A DNA stretch of 43,202 nt from positions 1-43,202 of the forward strand of contig NZ_SMKN01000027.1 of assembly GCF_004348675.1 (NCBI RefSeq). The letters run 5' to 3'. The position numbers were made by a program, and so were the translations under genes. Source of the stretch: Micromonospora sp. KC606. Lineage in GTDB: Bacteria > Actinomycetota > Actinomycetes > Mycobacteriales > Micromonosporaceae. The notes beneath the pieces were generated by a model that was not told the DNA's origin, did no database searches, and saw only the letters and a list, made by a program, of their open reading frames with translations. Positions 23,900-32,681 of this stretch are shown one piece after another. Positions within the stretch are counted from its first letter, which is position 1, and the number at the start of each line of letters is the position of its first letter.

Positions 23900-24110
23900 C
23901 GTCATCGGCACCGCGCTACGCCAGCTCCAGTACGCCGAGGGCGCCCGCCAAGGGGTCGGCAAGCGCTCGCGTCGCGAGCTCGCCGCCGAGCACACCCGCC
24001 GCTACACCGCGAAACCCTCGACCGCACCTACCTCACGCCGATCGTGTCGGCGCTGCCGAGCAGCGGGACCGCAGCGCTGCTCTGTGTCGAACGCGAGTCG
24101 AGCAAGAGTT
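23900..24110 (+). pseudogene. Frameshifted DUF488-like remnant
   Basis: The first frame reads TALRQLQYAEGARQGVGK and ELAAEHTRRYTA; near 24010 it shifts to ETLDRTYLTPIVSALPSSG and TAALLCVERE. The last segment resembles the ALLC-x-E strand of DUF488 proteins, in which a Cys-Glu motif follows. No start is visible. The rest of the 491-bp gap holds nothing else I recognise, apart from a short AT-rich stretch with CAAAC-TT-GTTTG near 23877-23888. Confidence 0.4.
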
Positions 24111-24204
24111 CGGGCCCCGATTCGCCGTCGACCACCGGGCCTTTGCGCAGGACCTCGGGCGAAGGACGCTAGCGCCGATGCCGGGTGCGGTGACCGCGTT
24201 CCGT

Positions 24205-24882
24205 TCAGCGGTCCGGTAGCAGCCCGTGGTCGCGGGCGTATAGGGCGGCCTGGGTGCGGTCGCGGAGGCGGAGACGGCCGAGGATGCGGGAGATGTGGTT
24301 CTTCACCGTGCCCTCGCTCAGGAACAGCCGGCTAGCTATCTCCCGGTTGGTCGCGCCGGTCGCGATCAGGCCGAGGATGTCGATCTCCCGCGTGGTCAAC
24401 ACCGGGTCTGGGCGTGGTGTGGGTGGCGGCGCGACGAACCGGGCTCCATCACTGGCCAGGGTGGCAGCCAGGCTGGCGGTGATGGAGAAGTCGAGCTGCG
24501 CAACGCCAGCATTGACTAGCCGCACCGCCTGAGCGAGGGCGGCTGCGGGCAGATCCTTGAGCAGGTAGCCTGCGGCGCCCGCGTGCAGCGCTTGGAGAAC
24601 GTACTCCTCATCGTCGAACGTGGTCAGCATGACCACGCGGACCTGCGGCGCCCGCCGGTGCAGGATCGCGGTGGCCTCGACCCCGTCCATCTCCGGCATC
24701 CGGACGTCCATGAGCACCACGTGCGGCTGCAGTTCGACCGCCGCGTCGACGGCGGCCTTGCCGTCAGACGCGGTGCCGACCACCGTGACGCCCGGCTGGA
24801 TGTCCAGCAGCGACGCGATGCCCTCCCGGACCAGCTGCTGGTCGTCGACGACCAGCACGCGCACCGGGTCGCTCTCGGTCAC
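24205..24882 (-). CDS. NarL/FixJ-type response regulator
   Basis: From GTG at 24882 the protein has 225 residues. The receiver domain has DD at 13-14, the phospho-acceptor Asp59 in VVLMDVRMPEMDG, and the conserved Thr and Lys in MLTTFDD and YLLKDLP. A LuxR-type DNA-binding domain follows (LTTREIDILGLIATGATN, LFLSEGTVKNHIS). The GTG overlaps the stop of the kinase gene (GTGA), so the pair is coexpressed. The target may be the divergent membrane protein gene at 26283. Confidence 0.93.
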   Translation of the reverse strand: MTESDPVRVLVVDDQQLVREGIASLLDIQPGVTVVGTASDGKAAVDAAVELQPHVVLMDVRMPEMDGVEATAILHRRAPQVRVVMLTTFDDEEYVLQALHAGAAGYLLKDLPAAALAQAVRLVNAGVAQLDFSITASLAATLASDGARFVAPPPTPRPDPVLTTREIDILGLIATGATNREIASRLFLSEGTVKNHISRILGRLRLRDRTQAALYARDHGLLPDR

Positions 24883-26060
24883 GCCGGCCACCGGGCGACG
24901 GACGCGGCGGTCGTGCGCGGAATGGTCACGGTGATGACGGTACCGGCGCCCGGCCGACTGTCGATGCTGATCTGCCCGCCGAGCTGTTGCACCCGTTCGC
25001 GCATGCCGAGCAGGCCGAGGCCCTCGACGGTGGCCCCGGCCTGGGCGGCCGGGAGGCCACGGCCGTCGTCGGCCACGGTGAGCCGCGCGCCCGCCTCGTC
25101 GAACGCGACCGAGACGGTCACCGTCGCCGCCTGGGCGTGGCGTCGGGCGTTGGTCACGCCCTCCTGGGCAGCGCGGTAGAGCGCGGCGAGCAGGGCCGGT
25201 CCATACCGATGCGGCTCGCCGGTGACGGTGACGGTGACTGCCGGCCCTCCGCCATCGGCGCTGTGCGCCAGGTCGGTGAGGGCGCTGGGCAACGAGAATG
25301 GTGGCGTTGCGTCGCGCAGTGCGTGCACCGATCGGCGTACCTCGGTCAGGGCGTTCCTGGCCGAAGCGCGGGCGTCGTGCAGCGCCTGCGCTGCCAGCGC
25401 AGGGTCTCGGTCGTGGAAAGCCGACGCCTTCTCCATCTGGATGGCGATCGCGGTGAGGTGGTGGCCGAGGCTGTCGTGGATGTCCCGGGCCACCCGGTTG
25501 CGTTCCGTTGCCGCGGAGAGCTCGGCGATCCGGTCCAGTGTGCGTTCGAGGCGGGCACGGGCGTCCCGTTCTGCGATGGCCACCGCCGCCATGCAGATCG
25601 CGAGTACCAAGCCGATGGAGAACATGAGCAGGTCCGAGACGTACTCCGCGTCGCGGTACCAGTCGGGTGTGGACGCCGTGAAGACGACGGCGATGAGCGC
25701 GAGGCAGATGCCGGCCAGCGCGACGCTCACCGCGCGGCCGAAGGCGAAGTACGCCACGAACGGCACCAGGACGAACAGCGCCCGCGAGGTGCCCGAGCCG
25801 TCGAGCAGCGCCGCCGCGACGAAAAGCGCGAACCGCACGGCGAGCAGCGCGGCGGCCGGACCGGGCGGCATCGTGACCGGGTAGCGGCGCCAGTGGAAAG
25901 CCTCGACTCCGAACAGCAGCGTCAGGACGGCCACGAAGCTGGCGAGGTGGGCCGGTCGCTCGCCGGCCTCTCCGATCACGGACCAGTAGACGCCGCCAGC
26001 GAGCACGGCGCCGTACACCACGGCCACCACCCACGGGACAGCGCGCCGGGGCCCGTCCAT
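24879..26060 (-). CDS. Sensor histidine kinase (HisKA_3/DesK-like)
   Basis: The protein has 393 residues. The N-terminal half has about six hydrophobic segments and no large external domain, suggesting that the signal is sensed within the membrane. The dimerisation helix has RDIHDSLGHHLTAI with the phospho-acceptor His195. The ATP-binding domain has QEGVTNARRHA, DDGRGLP and GLGLLGMRERV. It pairs with the NarL-type regulator downstream. The stimulus is unknown; this subfamily often reports on membrane state or cell-wall antibiotics. Confidence 0.92.
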   Translation of the reverse strand: MDGPRRAVPWVVAVVYGAVLAGGVYWSVIGEAGERPAHLASFVAVLTLLFGVEAFHWRRYPVTMPPGPAAALLAVRFALFVAAALLDGSGTSRALFVLVPFVAYFAFGRAVSVALAGICLALIAVVFTASTPDWYRDAEYVSDLLMFSIGLVLAICMAAVAIAERDARARLERTLDRIAELSAATERNRVARDIHDSLGHHLTAIAIQMEKASAFHDRDPALAAQALHDARASARNALTEVRRSVHALRDATPPFSLPSALTDLAHSADGGGPAVTVTVTGEPHRYGPALLAALYRAAQEGVTNARRHAQAATVTVSVAFDEAGARLTVADDGRGLPAAQAGATVEGLGLLGMRERVQQLGGQISIDSRPGAGTVITVTIPRTTAASVARWPA

Positions 26061-26232
26061 CCGGTACTCCTTCCACCGCTTCCTGGACAGCAGGCTACGG
26101 CCGGCCGCGCGATCCGGACCACGGCCGGCCGGTTCTTTGGCCGTTCCGCATGTGCCGTTCGGCCAACCCAGCCCCCGGCCGGCTGTGCACCGATCCGCGA
26201 GGCGTGGCCGGCCGGCACTTATGGGACGTGGT

Positions 26233-26268
26233 CGTACGAAATTACGGTCCCCTCATCTGCGTACGAAA
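26233..26268 (+). promoter_or_regulatory. Direct repeat of CGTACGAAA before membrane protein gene
   Basis: CGTACGAAA occurs at 26233-26241 and 26260-26268, 27 bases apart, in the divergent region between the kinase and the membrane protein. The second copy overlaps the ribosome binding region (GAAAGGAAGG). It could be a binding site of the response regulator. Confidence 0.4.
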
Positions 26269-26282
26269 GGAAGGTTCTGTCT

Positions 26283-26909
26283 ATGTCGATATCCTGGCTC
26301 CTGCGCTTCGGGGCCGCCTGCGGGGTGGTCCTGGGATTGTCCACCGCCGTGCCCGGGCTGGTGGAGGCGTTCATCGGGGAGACGGCTGCCACCAGTTTCG
26401 TCATCGGCGTCGGCGTGGCGTTCGGGGGGCCCGCGCTGACCGCCATCTACCTGCGCCAGCAGGCCGCCGCAGGGCGGTTCGGGGCGATCGCGTACGCCGT
26501 GAACATCATCGGCCTCGGCCTGTTCGCCGGCGTGGCGTTCGCCCTCAACATGGTCCTCTACTACCTCGACCAGGCCGCCGCCGACGAGGTCCTGAACGGC
26601 CCGACCGGCGTCGCGGTGCTGGGCAGCGCCGTGGTCTTCGTCGCCGGCACGGTCCTGTTCGCCGTGTCGATGCTCCGGGCCCGGGTGCTCCCCCGGGTTG
26701 CGGCGGCCGGGTACGGCGTCGCTTTCACGCTCCTGGCGCTGCTCGCGCCGCTGCCGGACTCTCCGGTCATCGCCGCCGTCCATGTCCTCGCGGGCGCGTC
26801 GCTGATCTGGCTCTGCACGGCGGTCTGGATGTCGGCGTCGCCCAGTGCCGGGGGCCCGCCGGCCGGATCGCTCCTCCCGCACACCGCCGACACACCGGCG
26901 AACCGATGA
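26283..26909 (+). CDS. Multi-pass membrane protein, function unknown
   Basis: The protein has 208 residues with about six hydrophobic segments (for example GAACGVVLGLSTAVPGLVEA, IIGLGLFAGVAFALNMVLYY, YGVAFTLLALLAPL) and a polar Pro-rich C-terminal tail. The ATG at 26283 has GAAAGGAAGG upstream. It shows no family motif that I can name. It is divergent from the histidine kinase operon with a repeat in the shared promoter region, so it may be the system's target. Confidence 0.75.
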   Translation: MSISWLLRFGAACGVVLGLSTAVPGLVEAFIGETAATSFVIGVGVAFGGPALTAIYLRQQAAAGRFGAIAYAVNIIGLGLFAGVAFALNMVLYYLDQAAADEVLNGPTGVAVLGSAVVFVAGTVLFAVSMLRARVLPRVAAAGYGVAFTLLALLAPLPDSPVIAAVHVLAGASLIWLCTAVWMSASPSAGGPPAGSLLPHTADTPANR

Positions 26910-26930
26910 GGACCACGTCCATGCGGATCA

Positions 26931-27148
26931 TCAAACCCTCGGTGCTCTCGCGTCCAGCGCGTAGCACCCGTCGCCCTTGACGCCGAGGTGCGGGTCGACC
27001 TGCCGGTTGAAGCCGAGCCGCGGCACCTGCGGGTAGTGTGCGGGCACGTCGTACTTCGGGTGGTAGCCGCCGGCGGTGAGGAAGACGCTGCCGGCGGTCG
27101 GCGGGATCCAGGCGCGCAGCCGGTCGACGGTGTTGCCAGTTGTCCCCG
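26931..27148 (-). pseudogene. C-terminal fragment of an unrecognised protein
   Basis: The minus strand reads TVDRLRAWIPPTAGSVFL, then GGYHPKYDVPAHYPQVPR and GVKGDGCYALD before a stop at 26931. There is no start; the upstream side abuts the stop of the lectin-type gene. Aromatic and Pro/Gly-rich composition suggests an extracellular enzyme or surface protein. The family is unknown. Confidence 0.4.
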
Positions 27149-27150
27149 TG

Positions 27151-28518
27151 TCAGGATCGAGCCTGCCATTGCTGGCAGTCGTTGTTCAGCCACGTCCACA
27201 ACCGGACGGTGGTGCCGTCCGTGGTGCCGCAGTCCGCCACGTCCGCGACCTTGCCGCTGTTGGCGTTCTCCAGCCTCATCCAGCCGCCCTGTGTGTCGAT
27301 GAGGGACCATCGCTGGCAGGCGTTGTTGAGCCACGACCACTGCTGGATCTTCGCTCCGTCCGCGGTGCCGCAACCGTTGACATCCAGTGCCTTTGCACTG
27401 GCGAGGTTGATGAGGCGGTAGCTGCCGCCGGCGACCTCGTCGATGCGCCAACGCTGGTTCGCGCCACCGTTGCAGGTCCACAGCCCGGCATCAGCCCCAT
27501 CCACCAGCGAGGAGGCGTACACGTCCAGGCACTTCCCGGTGGCCCGGTTGACGAGCGTGACCTCGCTGGTCGTCGCCACCGGCAGTCGGAGGCGAGCCTG
27601 CACCGGCAGGTGGTCGCTGGGAAACTGGCCCGACCCCGAGCGGTACGTGTTGATGGCCGCAGCCGATACCGTCACGCCCCGCGTCGCGAGTATCCAGTCG
27701 ATGCGAGCGCCCCCGGCCACCAGCGGCTGGTAGTTGTGGTACGTGCCGTACACCGGTCCGGTGGCCGCGGCCGCCGTCCAGGTGTCGACCAGCCCCGCCT
27801 GCCGAACGAGGACGTCGTAGACCGGGTTGCTGGCCCAGGGCCCACTGTTGAAGTCTCCGGTCAGCACGATCGGCAGCCCCGGAGCCAGGGCCGCCAGCCG
27901 AGCCCTGATGAGTTGCGCGGCCCGCTCGCGGGCAGAGGCGCTGGCATTGTCCAGGTGGGTGTTGACCGCGTACAGCTGCCCACCCGTGACAAGGTCACGG
28001 AACCGAACCCAGGTGACCATGCGGATCGATCCGCCGCCCCACGTGTTGGATCCCACCACCTCCGGCGTGTCCGACAGCCAGAAGTGGTGCTGTTCCAGCG
28101 GCTGCAGGCGGGTGTTGTCGTAGAAGATGGCCATGTACTCGCCCCTGGCGCCGCCCTCCCGACCAACGCCGATGAAGTCGTAGCGGCCGCCCAGATCCTG
28201 CTCGATGTTCGCGAGCTGGCCGGCCAACCCCTCCTGAGTACCGATCAGGTCCGGCTGCTCGGCAGTGAGCAGTTCACGCATGGCCGGCCGGCGCTGCGCC
28301 CACGAGTTGGGACTGCTGCTGCTCGCGTACCGCAGGTTGAACGTCATGACGTCCAGATCCGCGGCGGCAGGCGGCCCTGCGAGCTCATCGAGCGTCGCGG
28401 CGGCGGCCGGCGCGGCGGCCAGCAGGCCACCACTGGTGAAGAACACCGCTGCGGCCAGCGCGACGGCGACCGAGCGGAAGCACGCTAGTCGGCTCGCCGC
28501 TTGTCCGGTGCGGGTCAT
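27151..28518 (-). CDS. Secreted endonuclease/exonuclease/phosphatase-fold protein with ricin-type lectin domain
   Basis: From ATG at 28518 (GGAAGGTGG upstream) the protein has 455 residues. A Sec signal peptide covers about residues 1-41 (FRSVAVALAAAVFF to AAPAAAA). The EEP domain has DVMTFNLRY, IGTQEG, YAVNTHLDN, VLTGDFNSG and SDHLPVQ, which supply metal and catalytic residues. The C-terminal 125 residues are a beta-trefoil with QxW repeats (NQRWRID, CQRWSL, CQQWQA). The enzyme would be exported and held on a glycan while cutting a phosphodiester or phosphoester; sphingomyelinase-like, nuclease or inositol-phosphatase activity cannot be separated by eye. Confidence 0.88.
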   Translation of the reverse strand: MTRTGQAASRLACFRSVAVALAAAVFFTSGGLLAAAPAAAATLDELAGPPAAADLDVMTFNLRYASSSSPNSWAQRRPAMRELLTAEQPDLIGTQEGLAGQLANIEQDLGGRYDFIGVGREGGARGEYMAIFYDNTRLQPLEQHHFWLSDTPEVVGSNTWGGGSIRMVTWVRFRDLVTGGQLYAVNTHLDNASASARERAAQLIRARLAALAPGLPIVLTGDFNSGPWASNPVYDVLVRQAGLVDTWTAAAATGPVYGTYHNYQPLVAGGARIDWILATRGVTVSAAAINTYRSGSGQFPSDHLPVQARLRLPVATTSEVTLVNRATGKCLDVYASSLVDGADAGLWTCNGGANQRWRIDEVAGGSYRLINLASAKALDVNGCGTADGAKIQQWSWLNNACQRWSLIDTQGGWMRLENANSGKVADVADCGTTDGTTVRLWTWLNNDCQQWQARS

Positions 28519-28796
28519 GACCACAGGCCACCTTCCATGATCACAAATGACGGGGCCCACACCGTATCGAATATCGTCGTCACGCACCAGATCATCTGAT
28601 GTGCTCATCAGGCTGAGCTGTTCATCGACCCGGCAGGGCTATCACTGTGAAGCTGCGCGTGGGCTCCACTGGCGCCGACGGCCACGTCGTGGCGGGATCT
28701 CGGGCCAGGTGGTCGGCGCGCGGCCGTCATGCCTGGGCGGCACCGGATTGTTGGCCGGGCCGGCCATGGCGTCGCGGTGCGGGCGACGGCCGGTGA

Positions 28797-30044
28797 TCAC
28801 TTGGGGCGTGCGCCAAGGGTGGCCAGCGCGGCCCCGGCGCACAGGAACATGGTGGCGGCCATGGCGATTGCGGTCACGTGGCCGGGCAGGCTCATGGTGG
28901 AGGCGGCGGCGCCGGCGATGAGGAACTGCAGCAGTCCTTGCAGGGAGGAGGCCGCGCCGGCGGCAGAGCGGTGGCGGGCCATGGCCAGGGAGGTGGCGTT
29001 GGCCAGCACGATGCCGAGCATGCACACCGCCGTGAAGAGGCAGGCCAGCAGCGCGGGCAGGGGGAGGCCGAACGCGGCGCAGGCGAGCACGCCGAGTCCG
29101 CCGAGGGTGGCCACCGCCAGGCTGGTTCGCAGCAGGGTGTGCTCGTCGGCGACGCGCCCGACGAGCAGGCCGTTGGCCTGGCCGAGCAGCACGATGCCCA
29201 GGCCGTTGACGCCGAACACGAGGCTGAACTGTTGCGGGGTCAGCCCGTGGCCGTCCTGCAGGACGAACGAGGAGCCGGAGATGTAGGCGAACACGGCGGC
29301 GAACATCAACGCCGCGGCCAGCACGTAACGCAGGTAGTGCCAGTCGGTGACCAGCACGCGGAAGGTCCGCAGGGTTTCGCGCGGGTGGGCGGGCGCCCGG
29401 CGCCCGGCAGGCAGCGACTCGGGCAGCGTGAACACGACCACCAGCAGCAGGACGGCACCGAGGGCTGCGAGGACGACGAACACCGCCCGCCAGCTCGCGA
29501 CCGTCAGCAGTTGGCCGCCGATGACGGGGGCCACGATCGGTGCCACACCGTTGACCACCATGAGGGTGGAGAAGAACCGGGTCATGGCGGTGCCCTCGAA
29601 CAGATCGCGCACGATGGCACGCGCCAGCACCGTGCCCGCCGCCGCGCCGAGCGACTGCAGGATCCGACCGCCGAGCAGCCAGCCGACGTTGGGCGCCAGC
29701 GCGCACCACAGCGACCCCGCCACGTACATGGCCGTCCCGATCAGCAGAGGCCGGCGCCGGCCCCAGGTGTCCGACAACGGGCCGACGATCACCTGGCCGA
29801 CGGCGAGGCCGATGACGAACACCGTCAAGGTCAGCTGGACCAGCGGCGCGCTGGTGTGCAACTCGCGGGCCATGCCCGGCATCGCCGGCAGGTACATGTC
29901 GATCGTGAGCGCCCCGAACGCGCTGAGCGAGCCGAGCACCAGCGCCAGCTGCGCCGAGCGGCCCCTCGCCGGCCTTGGCGCGCCCACGTCACCGGCCGCT
30001 GCGACCGCTCGCCGATCTTCCCCACCCACCGAAGTTATGCTCAC
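28797..30044 (-). CDS. MFS drug exporter, Bcr/CflA-like
   Basis: From GTG at 30044 the protein has 415 residues and twelve hydrophobic segments. It has the DHA1 signatures LSAFGALTIDMYLPAMP in helix 1, GPLSDTWGRRRPLL in loop 2-3 and GRILQSLGAAAGTVLARAIV in helix 5, all typical of Bcr/CflA exporters of bicyclomycin, chloramphenicol and related compounds. It is divergent from a MarR gene with a dyad-rich gap between them, so expression is probably induced by a drug acting on MarR. The 28519-28796 gap downstream of the lectin gene has nothing recognisable. Confidence 0.9.
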   Translation of the reverse strand: MSITSVGGEDRRAVAAAGDVGAPRPARGRSAQLALVLGSLSAFGALTIDMYLPAMPGMARELHTSAPLVQLTLTVFVIGLAVGQVIVGPLSDTWGRRRPLLIGTAMYVAGSLWCALAPNVGWLLGGRILQSLGAAAGTVLARAIVRDLFEGTAMTRFFSTLMVVNGVAPIVAPVIGGQLLTVASWRAVFVVLAALGAVLLLVVVFTLPESLPAGRRAPAHPRETLRTFRVLVTDWHYLRYVLAAALMFAAVFAYISGSSFVLQDGHGLTPQQFSLVFGVNGLGIVLLGQANGLLVGRVADEHTLLRTSLAVATLGGLGVLACAAFGLPLPALLACLFTAVCMLGIVLANATSLAMARHRSAAGAASSLQGLLQFLIAGAAASTMSLPGHVTAIAMAATMFLCAGAALATLGARPK

Positions 30045-30062
30045 ATAATTATCATGCCATAA
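30035..30062. promoter_or_regulatory. Concentric dyads between MFS and MarR genes
   Basis: TTATG (30035-30039) and CATAA (30058-30062) are symmetric about the same centre as the perfect palindrome ATAATTAT (30045-30052). The AT-rich 28-bp site spans the MFS start and lies 17 bp before MarR, fitting a MarR operator that represses both. Confidence 0.6.
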
Positions 30063-30079
30063 TCCAGTACGGTGGTGCC

Positions 30080-30559
30080 ATGCCCCGTGACACAGACAAC
30101 GACGTCGCCAACACCGCCGAGGGTCCACTCGCCGATCTGGCCGACCTGATCCTCAACGTCGGCCGGCTGGTGCGCGCCCGGACACCCGAGACCCCCGAGG
30201 CGGTGCCGCTGACCGAGACGGAAAGACATGTCATGCGTGTCGTCGACCTGTATCCAGGAGCCGCTCCCAGCGAAATCGCCCGTCGCACCCGGTTACAGCG
30301 CACCAACGTCAGCACGGCCCTACGCAGCCTTGAGAACAAGGGCATGATCTCCCGCACCGCCACCACGGGCCGCGGGATCACCGTGCGCCCGACCGAGCGC
30401 GCCGCGGGCAACCTGCGCGTGCTGCGCGCCGCCTGGGCACAGCACCTCGCCACCATCCTGAGCGACGACCTCGACGCGGTCCGGCAGTGCACCGATCTGC
30501 TCAGCCGTCTGGAACAGCGACTCACCGACGACGACCCGGTCCAGCACGACAGCCGGTGA
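30080..30559 (+). CDS. MarR-family transcriptional regulator
   Basis: From ATG at 30080 the protein has 159 residues, with helical dimerisation segments at both ends and a winged helix between: LTETERHVMRVVDLYPG, SEIARRTRLQRTNVSTALRS, LENKGMISRTATTGRGITV. It is divergent from a Bcr/CflA-like exporter and is its likely repressor. Confidence 0.9.
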   Translation: MPRDTDNDVANTAEGPLADLADLILNVGRLVRARTPETPEAVPLTETERHVMRVVDLYPGAAPSEIARRTRLQRTNVSTALRSLENKGMISRTATTGRGITVRPTERAAGNLRVLRAAWAQHLATILSDDLDAVRQCTDLLSRLEQRLTDDDPVQHDSR

Positions 30560-30876
30560 CAGCACCTGCTCCCGGAACTGGCACCCGGAGCGACCGGACC
30601 GATCCGTCTGGCACCCCTGAGCCCAGACGCGTGGCATGATCTCCGACCTGAGCAGACGATCACCATGCACGAAGGTCTGTCCATACAAGGAACTGCCACG
30701 ATCACCGAGATCTCGCCACCGCGCTGACGAGGGCGACGGTTGGCGCTCGCCGCAAGACGCTCGGCGTTGGCGACTGACACCCACTCCGAAGCCCCGGCGT
30801 GGCCGGTCACGCCACGCCCACGAGCGCATGGCGACAGATCAGGACATCAGCCAGGCAAACCCGCGAAGATGGCTGC
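30560..30876. other. Gap with no recognisable gene
   Basis: Just after the MarR stop, GCTCCCGG and CCCGGAGC (about 30569-30593) can form an imperfect stem that may end MarR transcription. Nothing else in the 317 bases was recognised. Confidence 0.4.
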
Positions 30877-31188
30877 GTGAAGGCGATCTACCCAGACAAC
30901 GGCGATGGCGACCGGGAGGCTTACCCGGGGGCCGTGCCCGGCCTGCGCCCCGAACCCGAAGGTGCGGCCGACGTCACGTCGCTCACGCTTGAAGTCGATG
31001 GAGAGATGTTCGCCCTTCGCCCAAATGAGTTCGGCGGCACCGACTACACGCGGCTGAGCGGGCCGAACCCCGGCTACGGATTCGGCGTGAGTCCGACCCT
31101 GAACCTGTCGCTGGACGAGCACATGGAGAACATCCGCGGCTTCCTGGCCATCGTTGACCCCACCACGGGATACATCGAAGACGATTGA
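30877..31188 (+). CDS. Conserved-looking hypothetical protein
   Basis: From GTG at 30877 the protein has 103 residues. After a variable N-terminus it reads SLTLEVDGEMFALRPNEF, TDYTRLSGPNPGYGFGVS and LDEHMENIRGFLAIVDPTTG, ending in IEDD. Short strands and a DPxTGYI-like end resemble small uncharacterised actinobacterial proteins. No catalytic motif, signal or membrane segment is seen. It stands alone with no clear operon partner. Confidence 0.65.
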   Translation: MKAIYPDNGDGDREAYPGAVPGLRPEPEGAADVTSLTLEVDGEMFALRPNEFGGTDYTRLSGPNPGYGFGVSPTLNLSLDEHMENIRGFLAIVDPTTGYIEDD

Positions 31189-31530
31189 GCAGTACCGTTT
31201 GACGTCGCAGTCCATAAATCGCGCACATCGGCACGGCGGGCGTCGAGCGCCACCGTTGACTCTGTCTTCCTCCTGCCATTTCAGGCCAGAGCTGTAACCG
31301 GCAGCCATGCGCGCAACGTGCTCAAGGATTTCCCCGACATCGTTTGGCAATGCCTCAACCGCCTCCTCGGAGTCCCCTCGTGCTGATGGTCTGCGGTCAG
31401 ACGCCGGCGAGGGCGAGGACGCGGTCCAGCTCGGCCACGGGCAGGGTCGCCGCCGCAGTCACCGCAGCTCACCGACCCTGCCCAACTGAGCACAAGATCG
31501 TTAGATGGCAGCGGCCTCGGTGTAGAGGGA
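31189..31530. other. Gap with possible gene debris
   Basis: On the minus strand a protein-like segment (EEAVEALPNDVGEILEHV, about 31310-31375) has no start and runs into unlikely sequence. Another short segment ends PVAELDRVLALAGV before a stop near 31400. Both look like remains of genes, but neither can be identified. Confidence 0.3.
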
Positions 31531-32316
31531 TCACACAGGCATCAGCTCGTCGGGCAGCGCAGCGCCGGTGACCCTGGAACGGATCACGGCCGAGAACAGT
31601 TCGGCGTTCTCGCCGTTCCACGCGTGGCCAACCCCGGGCGCCAGACAGGCCTGGGCGTTCGGGAATGTCGAGGCGATCACGCTCTGGGATCGCCTCGTGA
31701 GATCGTGCTCGTTCTCCCCCGCTACCGCCAGGACCGAGCAGCGCGAGGACTTGGCCTCGTCAGGAAGCCGAAAGTCGAGGGCTTCGCTGTTGACTCTACG
31801 GAATGCCTGCCGACTCGTCGTGCGCGCGGCGGCCTGGTAACCGCCGAGGTCCTCAGCGGAGACGTTGAGCGCACGGGCGTTCGCACGCAGCACGGGTCCC
31901 CACTTCATTACGGGTGCGATCAGCGCACCCATGAGCCGGAGCCTGCCAGAGTGAGGTAGCGGCAGCACGTTCACCCCGCTGACGATCGCGCCGGCTACCA
32001 CCTCGGGCGCGGTAGCGGCGAGGTGCACTCCGACGTAGCCGCCGAGCGACAGTCCGACCACGTACGCCCTGCCGTCCGTGGTCCGCGCGCTGATCATCTC
32101 GGCCACGAGGCGGGAAGTCTGCGGGATCGACACCCACGGAAGAGTGCTACTCCGTCCATGTCCAGGCAGGTCGGGAACCAGCAGACGCAGTTCGCCAGCG
32201 AGTGTCGAAAGCTGCTTCGTCCACATCCAGCCGGTAGTGCCCACGCCATGCAGAAGGACCACAGGCAGCCCATCCGCAGGACCCGCCTCATGTACGGACA
32301 TCATCACAACGATCAT
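31531..32316 (-). CDS. Alpha/beta hydrolase
   Basis: The protein has 261 residues. It has the oxyanion-hole segment VVLLHGVGTTGWMW, the nucleophile elbow VVGLSLGGYVG with the catalytic Ser, an acid strand near VLAVAGENEHD, and the catalytic His in APGVGHAWNGE. The fold is complete for a cytoplasmic carboxylic-ester or lactone hydrolase. The start may be any of the ATG codons between 32316 and 32301; no strong binding site decides. Neighbours do not suggest a pathway. Confidence 0.9.
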   Translation of the reverse strand: MIVVMMSVHEAGPADGLPVVLLHGVGTTGWMWTKQLSTLAGELRLLVPDLPGHGRSSTLPWVSIPQTSRLVAEMISARTTDGRAYVVGLSLGGYVGVHLAATAPEVVAGAIVSGVNVLPLPHSGRLRLMGALIAPVMKWGPVLRANARALNVSAEDLGGYQAAARTTSRQAFRRVNSEALDFRLPDEAKSSRCSVLAVAGENEHDLTRRSQSVIASTFPNAQACLAPGVGHAWNGENAELFSAVIRSRVTGAALPDELMPV

Positions 32317-32372
32317 GGTGACACAACCGCGAAAACGGCCCGGAGCCGCACGGGATCCATCAACTGAGCCCG

Positions 32373-32600
32373 CTACCTGAGCACCGGAGTTGCCGGGACG
32401 GTCTGGCGGGCCACGAGCGCCCGGAAACCAGCGATCAGCGGAGCCAACTCCTCTCCGGCATCCACGCGAGCCTGGTTCTCGGTCGCGATCCGGTCGTACT
32501 TTTCATCCTTCGGCCGGCCGCCATGGCCAGCACGACCACGATGCTGGGCACTCAACACGATGCAGCGCTCGGTCGGCGGCAGATCCGCGCACCTGATCTT
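32373..32600 (-). pseudogene. C-terminal remnant of an unrecognised protein
   Basis: The minus strand reads LPPTERCIVLSAQHRGRAGH and KDEKYDRIATENQARVDAG, with LAPLIAGFRALVARQT before a stop at 32373. It has no start codon with a binding site, and sequence upstream belongs to the gap before the SDR gene. It is probably a truncated gene. Confidence 0.35.
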
Positions 32601-32681
32601 CGTTCCGGTGCCGGCCGTCTCAGCGCCTGGACCTACGCCGAGGAACCTCGGTCGGTCCAGGCTGCCTGGCAGGGCGGGCGC

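Noticed and set aside
24987..26260. Long plus-strand open frame opposite the histidine kinase
   Set aside because: Antisense shadow of the kinase; no family features.
28878..30062. Long plus-strand frame opposite the Bcr/CflA-like exporter
   Set aside because: Gln, Gly and Glu-rich mirror translation of a membrane protein gene.
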